From Argopecten irradians (taxonomy: Eukaryota; Mollusca; Bivalvia; Pectinida; Pectinidae), in NCBI RefSeq assembly GCF_041381155.1, contig NC_091144.1:3703501-3767500 (forward strand): a DNA stretch of 64,000 nucleotides, in the 5' to 3' direction. Positions 20,701 through 31,600 of the stretch are shown piece after piece. A model generated the notes under the pieces. It was not told the DNA's origin, searched no databases, and saw only the letters and a list, made by a program, of their open reading frames with translations. How positions within the stretch are numbered: the first letter of the stretch is position 1; every line of letters begins with the position of its first letter. The translations under genes were made by a program, and so were the position numbers.

Positions 20701-23700
20701 TAACTTTCAAGATCAGAGGAACAAAATATGTAAAGTTGCTGAAAACTAACATGATTTACTGACTGAGTTGCTAATATTTGTGTAGATTTAATTTCGCTAA
20801 ATATTTTTATCAATCCCAATTCAACCTCGCAAATAAGTCCCAAGCAGTTAGTTGCAGAATTGTACACAGTGAAGTTTAACAACTATACATATATATACAG
20901 TGTGTAGAAACTTTTTTTGTAACACAAATTTTGACAGTTTCGAAGTTATTGATAAGATTTTCTCAGCAGAGTTCTTAATACTAGATTATCTCCCCCTAGT
21001 TTGAAACTAAATGCATTGTATCTCAAAAGACAAAACTTATCTAGGAAAAGTTTAGTTATTGGTTTGGTATTCTAGAGTCTTCATGGTGGCCAGTCTAAAA
21101 TGTCTCAGTATTTTACTGATGAGTAAAACTTATTTTTTTAGCTCTAACTGCGTGGTGAATCTGTCCCCAGATAAGAAAGCTGTCCTACAGGAGTCCTACA
21201 ATGTCCTCAAGGTAAGATCTGATAAATACACCAGGGCTAAAGTATATGAACATTCTATAGTTTTAAGGAATTCCTTAACTTTAAAGAATTCCTTCACTTA
21301 GGCGAATTCTTTAACTTTAAAGAATTCCTTTACTTTAAGGAATTCCATAACTTTATAGAACAGGAAAGTATTACTGGTTTATAAAGGAACGCTCCTTAGC
21401 TTCCTTAAGGTTTTTCTTTAAATTGCGAAATGCTTTCCTACGGAGAAATTTAAGTTGAGGAATTCCTTAAAGTTAAGGAATGATCATGAAACTGTAGGCC
21501 CAGCTGTACCCATAATCATGTTAACTCCTTGAGTAAGAATTATTAATATTATTATAATGATAAAAATATTTCACATTTTCCTATGTTCACTATTTGGCTC
21601 TAATTTCACTGACCATACAAAGTGTACTAGACTTAACTTTGTAATTATGTAGTGTATTTAAGGATTAACCTCTTACTTTGTTTAGTTTATGAGATGATAA
21701 ACCCAATGGAGCACGGGGTAAATTGCATATTTGCGTTTACGTGCAATTTACCGACTGCTCCATTGGGTTTATCATCTCATAAACTAAAAGTAAGAGGTTA
21801 ATCCTTATATTAACAATATTTTCTTTAAACCATAAAATAAACTAGAACATCAGATAAAACATTTTCTGTGTGTTATTCACAGTCAAAATTATATGGCAGT
21901 CATGATTCTCCGTGTATGACAGCCATTCAGAAAAAGTGTGCCATTTAGTGACAGCTTCATCCGCCCTTTTTGTCTATGACGTCACAAAGATAGTTCTTAT
22001 ATTTCATTCATGTTATTCATGTCTAATAGCAATAACACATTCAAAAAATTAAAAAATTTTGATTGCATGTCTCCGATTGTCTCGTACATGTGTTATTTGT
22101 AAACATTGACATGTGATTTTGTGCAACGTCAAAGGAAGTCCGCCAATGTTTACATGTATCCATACGCACCGAATCGGGTCACGTTCTGCACTCAAGTTAT
22201 TGAGAAACAAACAAATCTGTCCCAACATAGCTTATCGATACAGAAACAGTGGCAATTGTAAATGTACTGCAATAAACCTGAAATGGTGATTTATGTTTGT
22301 TTCCCACGTTTAGGAAGGTGGTGAGCTTTTCTTCAGTGATGTGTATGCTGATAGGACTTTAGATGAATCAATACGCAAACACAAAGTATTATGGGGTATG
22401 TATGTTAAATAGAAGGAAGTACTATGTGTTTATTTATATTGCTGAAATTAGATAATCACGATTAAGATAAACTTTGATATGTATATCTTGAAATTGAAGT
22501 AGCTGTGAAGGAAAATTGGTTTACAGTACTCAAGTCTATCTTGCTCACTACAAGAAATATAAGATCTGTATCCATTAAATCATCATTAGGAAATATAACG
22601 ACATCCATGTGTAAATGAAAGTTAGGAGCATTCAGGTCTATGGAGGGGAAACCAAGGGAAGTAACTCTGATAGATCGGAATAAACTGACAGAGTGAAACC
22701 AAGGGAAGTAACTCTAATAGATCAGGATATACTGACAGAGTTATACCAAGGGAAGTAACTCTGATAGATCAGGATGTACTGACGGGGTGAAACGAAGGGA
22801 AGTAACTCTGGTAGATCAGGATATACATGAACTGACAAAGTGAATATACTGACAGTTAAACCAAGGGAAGTAACTCAGGTAGATCAGAATATACTGACAA
22901 AGTGAAACCGAGGATAGATCAGGGCCGTTTTAGATTATGCGGTTTGACTGGTTAGACCTATAGTTGTTCGTTTATTGATTAAAGACGGACCTGGTGATTT
23001 TATATTGTTTACAGACGAGCCTTGACAAAGCCCTCATAGGCCTGTATAAAAAAACTGCAGGTTCGTCAGGATTTACACATGAAATAATGACTTTAACAAA
23101 CATCGAACCGGTTGTTCCGAATAAACGAAAACGGCCCAGGATATACTGATAGAGAGAAAGCAAGGGAAGTAACTCAGATAGATGAGAATGTTTCAGGAGA
23201 TAATTTAAAGCGAGTGCTTTCTGTTTTTACAAGGTGAATGTATAGCTGGAGCTCTCTGGTGGAAGGAACTCCACACCCTGGCCAGCGAGATAGGCTTCAG
23301 TAAGCCTTATATGGTCAGTGTGACACCAATTCCGGTGGACCGCGATGACTTCAAGGCTGTTTTAGGTCGGTAACAGTTTGTATTGTAACATGTAAAACAA
23401 CCTATCATATGATAATAAAGTAAAATGACCAAATTAAAATCATTATATATATCTAACAATGTTAAGTTGTAATTAGTTTTCAAAACAAATAATCTCAGAT
23501 TTTCTAATATTCATTTTGCTTGTAAAACATACATTTTGTTTGCCTTTAAGAAATGATAAAAATATTTAGTAGAATTTCTTGTAATCGAGGCACTATCTAA
23601 ACAAACAAACGAAGTCTACATCAGAAAAAAAGGCTTGTTTATAGTATGTTTTAAATTATTTGAAAGGAAACAGTTGTGTTGAATAATTTTTCTGTAAATA

Positions 23701-25044
23701 TTGGTGTAGAATAATTTGTCTATATTTTCAAATTTGCTCGTTAATTACTTTAAAAAAAAAAAAACATAAAATGCAATCGACTGTATTTAGACTAATTTTG
23801 TAATTTGTTCTATTGTAGGAGATGCCAAATTTGCATCAGTAACATATCGCTTGTTTAAGTTGCCAGCCAAACAGAGTGAGGGTACCCAAGTAATATACAA
23901 CGGAGACATACCTGGGTATGAGGAAGAGTTTAACTTTGATTACAAAACTAAACTGAAGGTAAACTTGTACTGTACTAAGATTTAAAATACCATGTGAAAA
24001 ACTAAAATTTTATTTCAAAATATGTTATATAGTAGATCTGATCTCAAAATGAAATTTCTATTAGAAAACTTTTCTTAAGGTTATGTGTTATACTAGATTT
24101 TACATTTCCAAACGTATTCAATGTAAACTTGTTTAAATTAAGATGTTCAAGACTAAACTTAACTGAAATTAGATAACTAGATTTGATACCAAAACTTAAG
24201 GTTGGTAAACATGCTTTTGAGATTTTATTTGCCAATTAAGTCATAATGTTAAGTTATGACTCCCAACAGTTTCTTGTATCTTTTTAAGCAATGTATCACT
24301 TTTGCCTTGTGTTGAGTGTTATCTTATGGGACAAAGCTCTTAATTCTGTCCTCTAGTCGAGACACACCATATACATAATTATTCATTTTTTCCCATTTCT
24401 GTAGACCAATGATATCAATGCTGTAGATGGTTCTATAACTACTGCTCTGAAGGCTTCAAGGTTTTGTGAGGAGTTTGATTTCCAACCACCTGTCAAAAAA
24501 TCTTGTGGTGACTCTGGCTCGTGTGAAGACTCCAAGGTAATTGGGAAATAATTAGGAAAATTTGATGAAATAAATTAAACTATTCAACACCCAAAAATCT
24601 TATATTTTATATTTTTATTTTTATATTGATATTTTATATTTTTATTTGGTCATAATATTGAAGTATTTGGATATGTTGATTGAATAAGTGAAGGCTACTG
24701 TAACTTGTCTTTGCATACTCAGATCTTAACACAGTAGCATTAATTATTTGGGTCTAATTATTCTTCTGGGATGTTTATAGTCAAAAATAAAGCATGAAAA
24801 TTTCACATTTTGAGCTAATTTAAAAAATGACAGTCCAAATAAAATCATGACTGAAAGCAGTAGTATTGTGACTTGCATATTGATGTTGATGACCATGACT
24901 TACCAGTAGTTGAACTTACAGAGTGATCTCCCTTTTCAATCTTGTCTGTAGGCGGAGGATCCATTTGTATATCTGGAAGAGAAGAACAAGAAAGGAGAGG
25001 TTGTCGCCCCTGCCTGTTGTCCTAGTAGTAAAGCATGTTGCTAA
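17566..25044 (+). CDS. AS3MT: Arsenite methyltransferase (AS3MT), nine coding exons, complete
   Basis: Uses S-adenosylmethionine to methylate trivalent arsenic to mono- and dimethyl species in the cytosol. Joining nine exons (17566-17729, 19219-19369, 20318-20454, 21142-21211, 22314-22395, 23234-23365, 23819-23958, 24405-24536, 24952-25044) gives 366 codons with phases that all agree; human AS3MT has 375. The SAM-binding motif ILDLGSGSGRDC is at residues 72-83, followed by GHVTGIDMT (94-102). Cys30, Cys59, Cys154 and Cys204 correspond to human Cys32, 61, 156 and 206, the disulfide-relay and arsenic-binding residues. The C-terminus is Cys-rich (ACC...ACC, then stop). No stop or frameshift interrupts the exons. 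Introns are stuffed with repeats. The start is chosen because the first ATG gives the conserved N-terminus (VKEYYGKKL). Assignment is from family knowledge, without a search. Confidence 0.95.
18157..19210. repeat. 33/34-bp minisatellite in AS3MT intron 1
   Basis: About 31 tandem copies of a unit such as TTGATATTTCC, then (CCAGATATTTG or TATGTATTGA), then CCAATGATGACG. The array ends 8 bp before the exon 2 acceptor. Two subtypes (CCCAGATATTTG and CTATGTATT) are arranged in blocks. The open frames on both strands at 18044-19241 are by-products of a unit that is often 33 bp (11 codons). Confidence 0.95.
19219..19369 (+). CDS. AS3MT: AS3MT coding exon 2 (SAM-binding motif)
   Basis: Acceptor TTTTAG|G directly follows the minisatellite. 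Encodes YYGCG with Cys59 and the glycine-rich SAM motif. Donor CAG|GTAGAT. Confidence 0.93.
19461..19820. mobile_element. TTAA-flanked MITE, family member 1 (AS3MT intron 2)
   Basis: TTAA at 19457-19460 and 19821-19824 flank inverted ends AGCTGCTCCA and TGGAGCATCT, continuing into CGCC/GCGG. Copies 2 and 3 lie at 25157 and 61306. The TTAA target site and TIRs suggest a piggyBac-type non-autonomous element. Confidence 0.85.
20318..20454 (+). CDS. AS3MT: AS3MT coding exon 3
   Basis: Residues 106-150 (LDIAREYIGYHTKKFG..., ending NNYDII) plus two bases. Acceptor CCAG|CTG, donor GT|GTAAGT. Confidence 0.92.
21142..21211 (+). CDS. AS3MT: AS3MT coding exon 4 (Cys154)
   Basis: Encodes SNCVVNLSPDKKAVLQ and so on. 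It carries the catalytic-region Cys154 in the SNCV motif shared with human AS3MT. Acceptor TTTTTTTAG|C, donor AAG|GTAAGA. Confidence 0.93.
21264..21490. repeat. Cluster of GAATTC-centred small palindromes (AS3MT intron 4)
   Basis: AAGGAATTCCTT-type dyads and AAAGAATTCCTT/ACTTTAA variants recur at least six times, alternately pointing both ways, so the stretch can fold on itself. Non-coding. Confidence 0.65.
21660..21806. mobile_element. 147-bp near-perfect palindrome (AS3MT intron 4)
   Basis: AAGGATTAACCTCTTACTTT... (21660-21713) pairs with 21756-21806, with an inner GTAAATTGCA/TGCAATTTAC pair, leaving only a small loop. TTAA precedes the left end and TTATATTAA follows the right, possibly a TTAA insertion. 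Probably a foldback MITE. Confidence 0.8.
22314..22395 (+). CDS. AS3MT: AS3MT coding exon 5
   Basis: Encodes EGGELFFSDVYADR through KHKVLW plus one base. The GGELFFSDVY block is typical of the family. Donor G|GTATGT. Confidence 0.92.
22650..23190. repeat. 47-bp tandem repeat in AS3MT intron 5, interrupted by a MITE
   Basis: The core AAGGGAAGTAACTCTGATAG recurs with GTAACTC at 22661, 22708, 22755, 22802 and 22870, and again at 23171 beyond the inserted element. The first spacings are exactly 47 bp. Confidence 0.85.
22922..23137. mobile_element. 216-bp MITE with GGGCCGTTTT ends, nested in the 47-bp repeat
   Basis: GGGCCGTTTT (22922-22931) and AAAACGGCCC (23128-23137) are perfect 10-bp inverted ends. 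The flanks GATAGATCA and AGGATATACTGA rejoin into a normal repeat unit, so the insertion is younger than the repeat. Half of it matches 6196-6315. Confidence 0.8.
23234..23365 (+). CDS. AS3MT: AS3MT coding exon 6 (Cys204)
   Basis: Encodes ECIAGALWWKELHTLASEIG and onward to AVL plus one base; Cys204 is the arsenic-binding cysteine. The reading frame forces a donor of G|GTCGGT, which is weaker than usual. A nearby GGTAAC would break the frame into exon 7. Confidence 0.88.
23819..23958 (+). CDS. AS3MT: AS3MT coding exon 7
   Basis: Encodes DAKFASVTYRLFKLPAKQ and onward through the YNGDIPGYEEEF segment. Acceptor TTGTAG|GA, donor AAG|GTAAAC. Confidence 0.92.
24405..24536 (+). CDS. AS3MT: AS3MT coding exon 8
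   Basis: Encodes the TNDINAVDGSITTALKASRF segment and a Cys-containing tail (SCGDSGSCEDSK). Acceptor CTGTAG|ACC, donor AAG|GTAATT. Confidence 0.92.
24952..25044 (+). CDS. AS3MT: AS3MT coding exon 9 and stop
   Basis: Encodes AEDPFVYLEEKNKKGEVV and ends PACCPSSKACC-stop. The two vicinal CC pairs at the C-terminus could bind trivalent arsenic, which is inference. Acceptor CTGTAG|GCG. Confidence 0.92.
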   Translation, partial: AEDPFVYLEEKNKKGEVVAPACCPSSKACC

Positions 25045-25156
25045 GAATAGATTTCTGATGTACAGAGAGCAATGACTATATTGTCACTAACTGTAGCACT
25101 TTACAAGTGAGATGGAATTATTGATGATGATTAAAAAAACAAGTATTCAATATTAA

Positions 25157-25514
25157 AGATACTCCACCGCCGACAGAGCATAAATGATTTTCATCACTTG
25201 AACAATAATTGGTGTTTAATCGTGTATATATATGTCTAATTTACAGAAAAAATAATATAAAAATATTTTATTTTGCCTTTGGTGCATGTGCAATCAGTAC
25301 TTTATTCCATATATGATATGGTGCCACGGAATCTTTTCGTGATAACATTATTTAATTTTTGTAACTTTAATTTGAAGTAAAATAAGAAGCTCAAAATTTT
25401 CAATGCCAGTGGTAATGGTGTTAAGTAAGTAACTTTTGTAATTCAAGAAAAACACTAAGTCGTCTGCTCCTGTTTTTGATAGTGAAAAGTTATCATTTGT
25501 CAGCGGTGGAGCAT
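25157..25514. mobile_element. TTAA-type MITE, family member 2 (downstream of AS3MT)
   Basis: Same orientation as copy 1, starting TTAA-AGATACTCCACCGCC and ending GTCAGCGGTGGAGCAT. The right TTAA has decayed. It lies about 110 bp past the stop codon, perhaps within the 3' UTR. A small minus-strand frame (25348-25581) overlaps it and is not a gene. Confidence 0.85.
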
Positions 25515-25850
25515 GATTTGATAGTGTTATTTTAAGAGTAGGAATGATTATTGGGTTTGTGATAGGGTTATTCATAGCCAAATAGGGGGAAGGAAATTTA
25601 ATTTTCCAAGAACATACAAAGACAGGTAGTGGTATGATAAAAAAATGAATGTGGGTAGTTTAAGAGTAAGGAGGAAGTAATCAAATTCACATAGAAAGAG
25701 GCTGACATATTACATGGGATGATCGAGCAACAGGTGTGAAAAAATGCATTTACAAAACACTCCAGTTTTATGAACAAGAAACTTGAATTTTGGTTAAAAC
25801 ATGAAAAAGTTTAATTGTGTATCGCTGGATTTTCAGGTATCTCAAACTTT

Positions 25851-26237
25851 AAAGGCCCACTACCTTTCCGGAGCAAAACATAAAGGTTTCTTAAAAACAT
25901 TAATAGCATCAGAAAATATACACCGATGGCCTGAAAGAGGTTCACAACATGAACCTCTATATATGTGACAACAGTGGAGAGTCATTTTGCTGATTTGCCT
26001 TCTAATGCAGTGATAGTCAACTATCGCGTAATATTTAGGACAATGACGGGAAACATAAGCAACACATGTTATGAAAATTTACATTTTATCTATTGTTATC
26101 AAATTGTTCAGAAGGTGATGATACGTGTATTATTAACGGTAAATTCATTACTTTTGCGACTGTACAAAATTATCGATCCCGTTTAACATTCCAATTTAAA
26201 AAAAATAAAAGCCGTTTCAGAAAAGTAATGGGCCTTT
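25851..26237. mobile_element. 387-bp TTAA-flanked MITE, second family
   Basis: Inverted ends AAAGGCCCACTACCTTTCCG and the complement of TTCAGAAAAGTAATGGGCCTTT match with a few transitions. TTAA overlaps both borders, consistent with a piggyBac-like target site. The frame at 25965-26186 is internal and has no known domain. Confidence 0.8.
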
Positions 26238-26639
26238 AAAAATATCTAAAATTAGCTATTGATTTTTATCAGGGAACTTAATCAATCACTTTTGTGTAAT
26301 GTACTGCAATGTGCTCCTTTGTTACAATATGGTAAGAAAGCTTTGACAGTAAACTGTAAGTATTCATCAATTGTCATTAGCATAAAATACATCTTTTAAA
26401 CTTTTATATATAGTGTATTGAATACACATTCCCAAACTGATCTATTTGATGGTCATACCTGTAACTTTTGTTATTATAGATAGCTTCTGATTTTAGATAT
26501 GGAATTACTCATTGTTACAGCTTTATTAAGGCTTACTTAATTAGCTTAAGTTAATAGGTGCTTTGTATCATTCTTTCATAGAACTGCAACAATATTGACG
26601 CAAAACTTTTTACATCAATCATTTTAATTGGTTTCTAAT

Positions 26640-27110
26640 CAATGTTAGTATCTAAGAAGCGTTCTGCTTGGTTCTATTTTAGTGTTATTTTGTAAGAAGC
26701 ATTATGATTGGTTGTTTTGTTATGTTAAGAAGCATATTTATGGCTTATATTTAGTGTTATTAATGTAAGAAGCTTTATGATTGGTTCCTTTATTATATTA
26801 AAAAACATTCTGATTGTTTACTATTTTAGTATTATTTGTAAGAAGCATTATGATTGGTTCATTTATTATGTTATAAGAATCATTTTGATGGGTTACCATC
26901 TTAGTATTAATTTGTAAGAAACATTGTGATCGATTATTTTCTGATGTTAAGCTAAGAATCATTTTAATTAGTTTTCATTTTTTAGTTAGTATTATTTTGT
27001 AGGAATCATTATGATTGGTTCATTTATTATGCTATAAGACGCTTTTTGATTGGGGTCTATTTTGATTTTATTATGTAAGAAGCATTATGATCGGTTACTT
27101 GATTATGCTA
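26640..27110. repeat. Degenerate tandem repeat downstream of AS3MT
   Basis: GTAAGAAGCATTATGATTGGTT-like blocks recur about nine times at roughly 40- or 75-80-bp spacing. An ATTGG (inverse CCAAT) occurs in most units. Old and diverged. Confidence 0.7.
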
Positions 27111-28160
27111 AGTTTGTATCAAGTAAATTTTCAGTACATTAATTTTTGACAATAAGTTAACAAAATCTATTGTTGTTAAAACTATACTGTGTAAACTGGA
27201 GAAAAGGAAGGCGTCTAGTTTATATTAATTGTTATAATGTAAAGACGTGTATTTATATATTATATTCAGAGAGTCTTCCATTTGTTGTTCGCAACGAAGT
27301 AAGATGGGAGTGTATTAGATTTTTTTGTATCACATCCACGTGTAGTGTAACACATACCAAGTTTCATTCACTTCTCTAGAGTGTGAAAATTCTACCACAT
27401 CAGATATTCAGTGGTAAAATCATGGTTTTGTTTTATGCTTATTTGTTCTTTTCCGTTTATTTCAAGTAATCATTCAAGTTCATTCAAATCAAGTTCATTT
27501 GACTCATTATTGAGCTCATCAATGTTCATAATTCATAATAAAATTTTGCTATCAATGTTCCACTTGTTAAATGTTAAGACATCAATTTGTTTATATACAG
27601 ACTGCAATATTCTTGCCGTTATTGACCATTGATGGTGCTTTACAAGCAACAAGTGTTAATGCAAAAAATCAATCAGATTGATTGATACTGCATTTAGGCT
27701 CTATACACTAATGTAATGGTAAAGTAAAAACCCAATATGTAATGATTTAAGATTTAAGTAGAGAAGCATCTTGATTGTCATAGTACACAAACATGATTTC
27801 CTTCCTGTTCTGGTAATCGTATTAGACATATCAATTTTAATTTGCTTACATTCACCATATGTGTGTTCTTTCGTAAAAGACCGTGTTGGAATTTTTCACT
27901 TGTATGCACTTATTTTCTTTAATTTGTTGTAAAAAGCAACGGATTGTTAATACTTGATTTATAGAGGATAATAAAATTATTGTAATCAACTTTTATTTTG
28001 TTTCATTCATTATTATGTAATTGTTATTATGTTTCCGTTTCATCGGATGTGTGTCCTTAATTCCTCCAATATGGAGATGGTTGCAATAGCTACAATAGTT
28101 GTTTTGATGCTCACATAGCAAAGTATTTGTTAGTCGTTTCTCTGACGAAGCCGGCACATT
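27111..28160. other. AT-rich 3' flank; possible AS3MT polyadenylation signal at 27970
   Basis: No gene seen; frames at 27170-27379 and 27411-27632 lack domains. AATAAA occurs at 27970-27975, with others nearer (for example about 27537). Which one ends the AS3MT transcript cannot be decided from sequence alone. Confidence 0.35.
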
Positions 28161-28640
28161 TCAATTGTATCTTCTATTGTTGTCTAGACGGTTTAGGGCA
28201 GGAAAATCTACGCCAATTAAGAAACATAAAAAATTCCTCATCTTGTAAGTCATCTGGGCCGTGGTCACTCGGTTGTCGCTGACCAAGTACAAACGTGACG
28301 AACCGAGTCCCCATATTTTCCTTTACACAGAGCACATTGCCGGATTTGGTGCTTGGGAGCGCACGTCAAAACATTGCATACGAAGTAAGCACTTCTAACA
28401 TGTTTCGGACTGGTTTGTATGTCGAAATGGTCAAAAGAGTTGTCGTTTGACACTGACAGCTTTAATGAATTGTTTCTGAAGCGGATCTCTTTATTGTCCG
28501 TTTCCACTCTTTTTTACTGCAAATATTATCTCTTGTTGGTACATATCGAGGTATGTTCGTAGATCATATTTCTGGAGTATCACAAGTATATCTGGTATGA
28601 AATCGCGTCGATGTGATGTATTCCCTTCTTCCTGAGCAAT
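28161..28640 (-). pseudogene. C-terminal relic of a retrotransposon-like protein (CCHC motif)
   Basis: Minus-strand pieces in several frames: DFIPDILVILQKYDLRTYLD, then KRTIKRSASE, then SAYFVCNVLTC, then CALCKGKYGDSVRHVCTW, then DDLQDEEFFMFLIG and a stop at 28161-28163. The CALC...HVC motif is C-x2-C-x9-H-x-C. The order (LEKYDL-like, WKR, CxxC-HxC, DEE-LLG) resembles C-terminal parts of polymerase proteins from molluscan mobile elements, from memory and not verified. At least two frame changes show it is dead. The 57-bp array begins at its upstream edge. Confidence 0.5.
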
Positions 28641-28654
28641 AGTGAAAGTATTTA

Positions 28655-31600
28655 GAAGGAGTAATAACATTATGATAATATGTCTACTATCAAGGTGGAT
28701 CAGCTGGACAAGGAGTAATAACATTATGATAATATGTCTACTATCAAGGTGGATCAGCTGGACAAGGAGTAATAACATTATGATAATATGTCTACTATCA
28801 AGGTGGATCAGCTGGACAAGGAGAAATAACATTATGATAATATGTCTACTATCAAGGTGGATCAGCTGGACAAGAAGGAGTAATAACATTATGATAATAT
28901 GTCTACTATCAAGGTGGATCAGCTGGACAAGAAGGAGTAATAACATTATGATAATATGTCTACTATCAAGGTGGATCAGCTGGACAAGAAGGAGTAATAA
29001 CATTATAATAATATGTCTACTATCAAGGTGGATCAGCTGGACAAGAAGGAGTAATAACATTATGATAATATGTCTACTATCAAGGTGGATCAGCTGGACA
29101 AGAAGGAGTAATAACATTATGATAATATGTCTACTATCAAGGTGGATCAGCTGGACAAGAAGGAGTAATAACATTATGATAATATGTCTACTATCAAGGT
29201 GGATCAGCTGGACAAGAAGGAGTAATAAAATATACAAAATATGTCTACTATCAAGGTGGATCAGCTGGACAAGAAGGAGTAATAACATTATGTCTACTAT
29301 CAAGGTGGATCAGCTGGACAAGAAGGAGTAATAACATTATGTCTACTATCAAGGTGGATCAGCTGGACAAGAAGGAGATAACATTATGACAATATGTCTA
29401 CTATCAAGGTGGATCAGCTGGACAAGAGGAGTAATAACATTATGATAATATGTCTACTATCAAGGTGGATCAGCTGGACAAGAAGGAGTAATAACATTAT
29501 GATAATATGTCTACTATCAAGGTGGATCAGCTGGACAAGAAGGAGTAATAACATTATGACAATATGTCTACTATCAAGGTGGATCAGCTGGACAAGAAGG
29601 AGTAATAACATTATGACAATATGTCTACTATCAAGGTGGATCAGCTGGACAAGAAGGAGTAATAACATTATGATAATATGTCTACTATCAAGGTGGATCA
29701 GCTGGACAAGAAGGAGTAATAACATTATGACAATATGTCTACTATCAAGGTGGATCAGCTGGACAAGAAGGAGTAAAACATTACATTATGTACTAATTAT
29801 GTCTACTATCAAGGTGGATCAGCTGGACAAGAAGGAGTAATAACATTATGATAATATGTCTACTATCAAGGTGGATCAGCTGGACAAGAAGGAGTAATAA
29901 CTTTATGACAATATGTCTACTATCAAGGTGGATCAGCTGGACAAGAAGGAGTAATAACATTATGATAATATGTCTACTATCAAGGTGGATCAGCTGGACA
30001 AGAAGGAGTAATAACATTATGATAATAAGTCTACTATCAAGGTGGATCAGCTGGACAAGAAGGAGTAATAACATTATGATAATATGTCTACTATCAAGGT
30101 GGATCAGCTGGACAAGAAGGAGTAATAACATTATGATAATATGTCTACTATCAAGGTGGATCAGCTGGACAAGAAGGAGTAATAACATTATGTCTACTAT
30201 CAAGGTGGATCAGCTGGACAAGAAGGAGTAATAACATTATAATAATATGTCTACTATCAAGGTGGATCAGCTGGACAAGAAGGAGTAATAACATTATGAT
30301 AATATGTCTACTATCAAGGTGGATCAGCTGGACAAGAAGGAGTAATAACATTATGACAATATGTCTACTATCAAGGTGGATCAGCTGGACAAGAAGGAGT
30401 AATAACATTATGATAATATGTCTACTATCAAGGTGGATCAGCTGGACAAGAAGGAGTAATAACATTGTGATAATATGTCTACTATCAAGGTGGATCAGCT
30501 GGACAAGAAGGAGTAAGTAATAACATTATGACAATATGTCTACTATCAAGGTGGATCAGCTGGACAAGAAGGAGTAATAACATTATGATAATATGTCTAC
30601 TATCAAGGTGGATCAGCTGGACAAGGAGTAATAACATTATGACAATATGTCTACTATCAAGGTGGATCAGCTGGACAAGAAGGAGTAATAACATTATGAT
30701 AATATGTCTACTATCAAGGTGGATCAGCTGGACAAGAAGGAGTAATAACATTATGATAATATGTCTACTATCAAGGTGGATCAGCTGGACAAGAAGGAGT
30801 AATAACATTATGATAATATGTCTACTATCAAGGTGGATCAGCTGGACAAGAAGGAGTAATAACATTATGATAATATGTCTACTATCAAGGTGGATCAGCT
30901 GGACAAGAAGGAGTAATAACATTATGATAATATGTCTACTATCAAGGTGGATCAGCTGGACAAGAGAGTAATAACATTATGACAATATGTCTACTATCAA
31001 GGTGGATCAGCTGGACAAGAAGGAGTAATAACATTATGATAATATGTCTACTATCAAGGTGGATCAGCTGGACAAGAAGATAATAACATTATGACAATAT
31101 GTCTACTATCAAGGTGGATCAGCTGGACAAGAAGGAGTAATAACATTATGACAATATGTCTACTATCAAGGTGGATCAGCTGGACAAGAAGGAGTAATAA
31201 CATTATGATAATATGTCTACTATCAAGGTGGATCAGCTGGACAAGAAGGAGTAATAACATTATGATAATATGTCTACTATCAAGGTGGATCAGCTGGACA
31301 AGAAGGAGTAATAACATTATGTCTACTATCAAGGTGGATCAGCTGGACAAGAAGGATTAATAACATATGTCTACTATCAAGGTGGATCAGCTGGACAAGA
31401 AGGAGTAATAACATTATGATAATATGTCTACTATCAAGGTGGATCAGCTGGACAAGAAGGAGTAATAACATTATGATAATATGTCTACTATCAAGGTGGA
31501 TCAGCTGGACAAGAAGGAGTAATAACATTATGACAATATGTCTACTATCAAGGTGGATCAGCTGGACAAGAAGGAGTAATAACATTATGATAATATGTCT

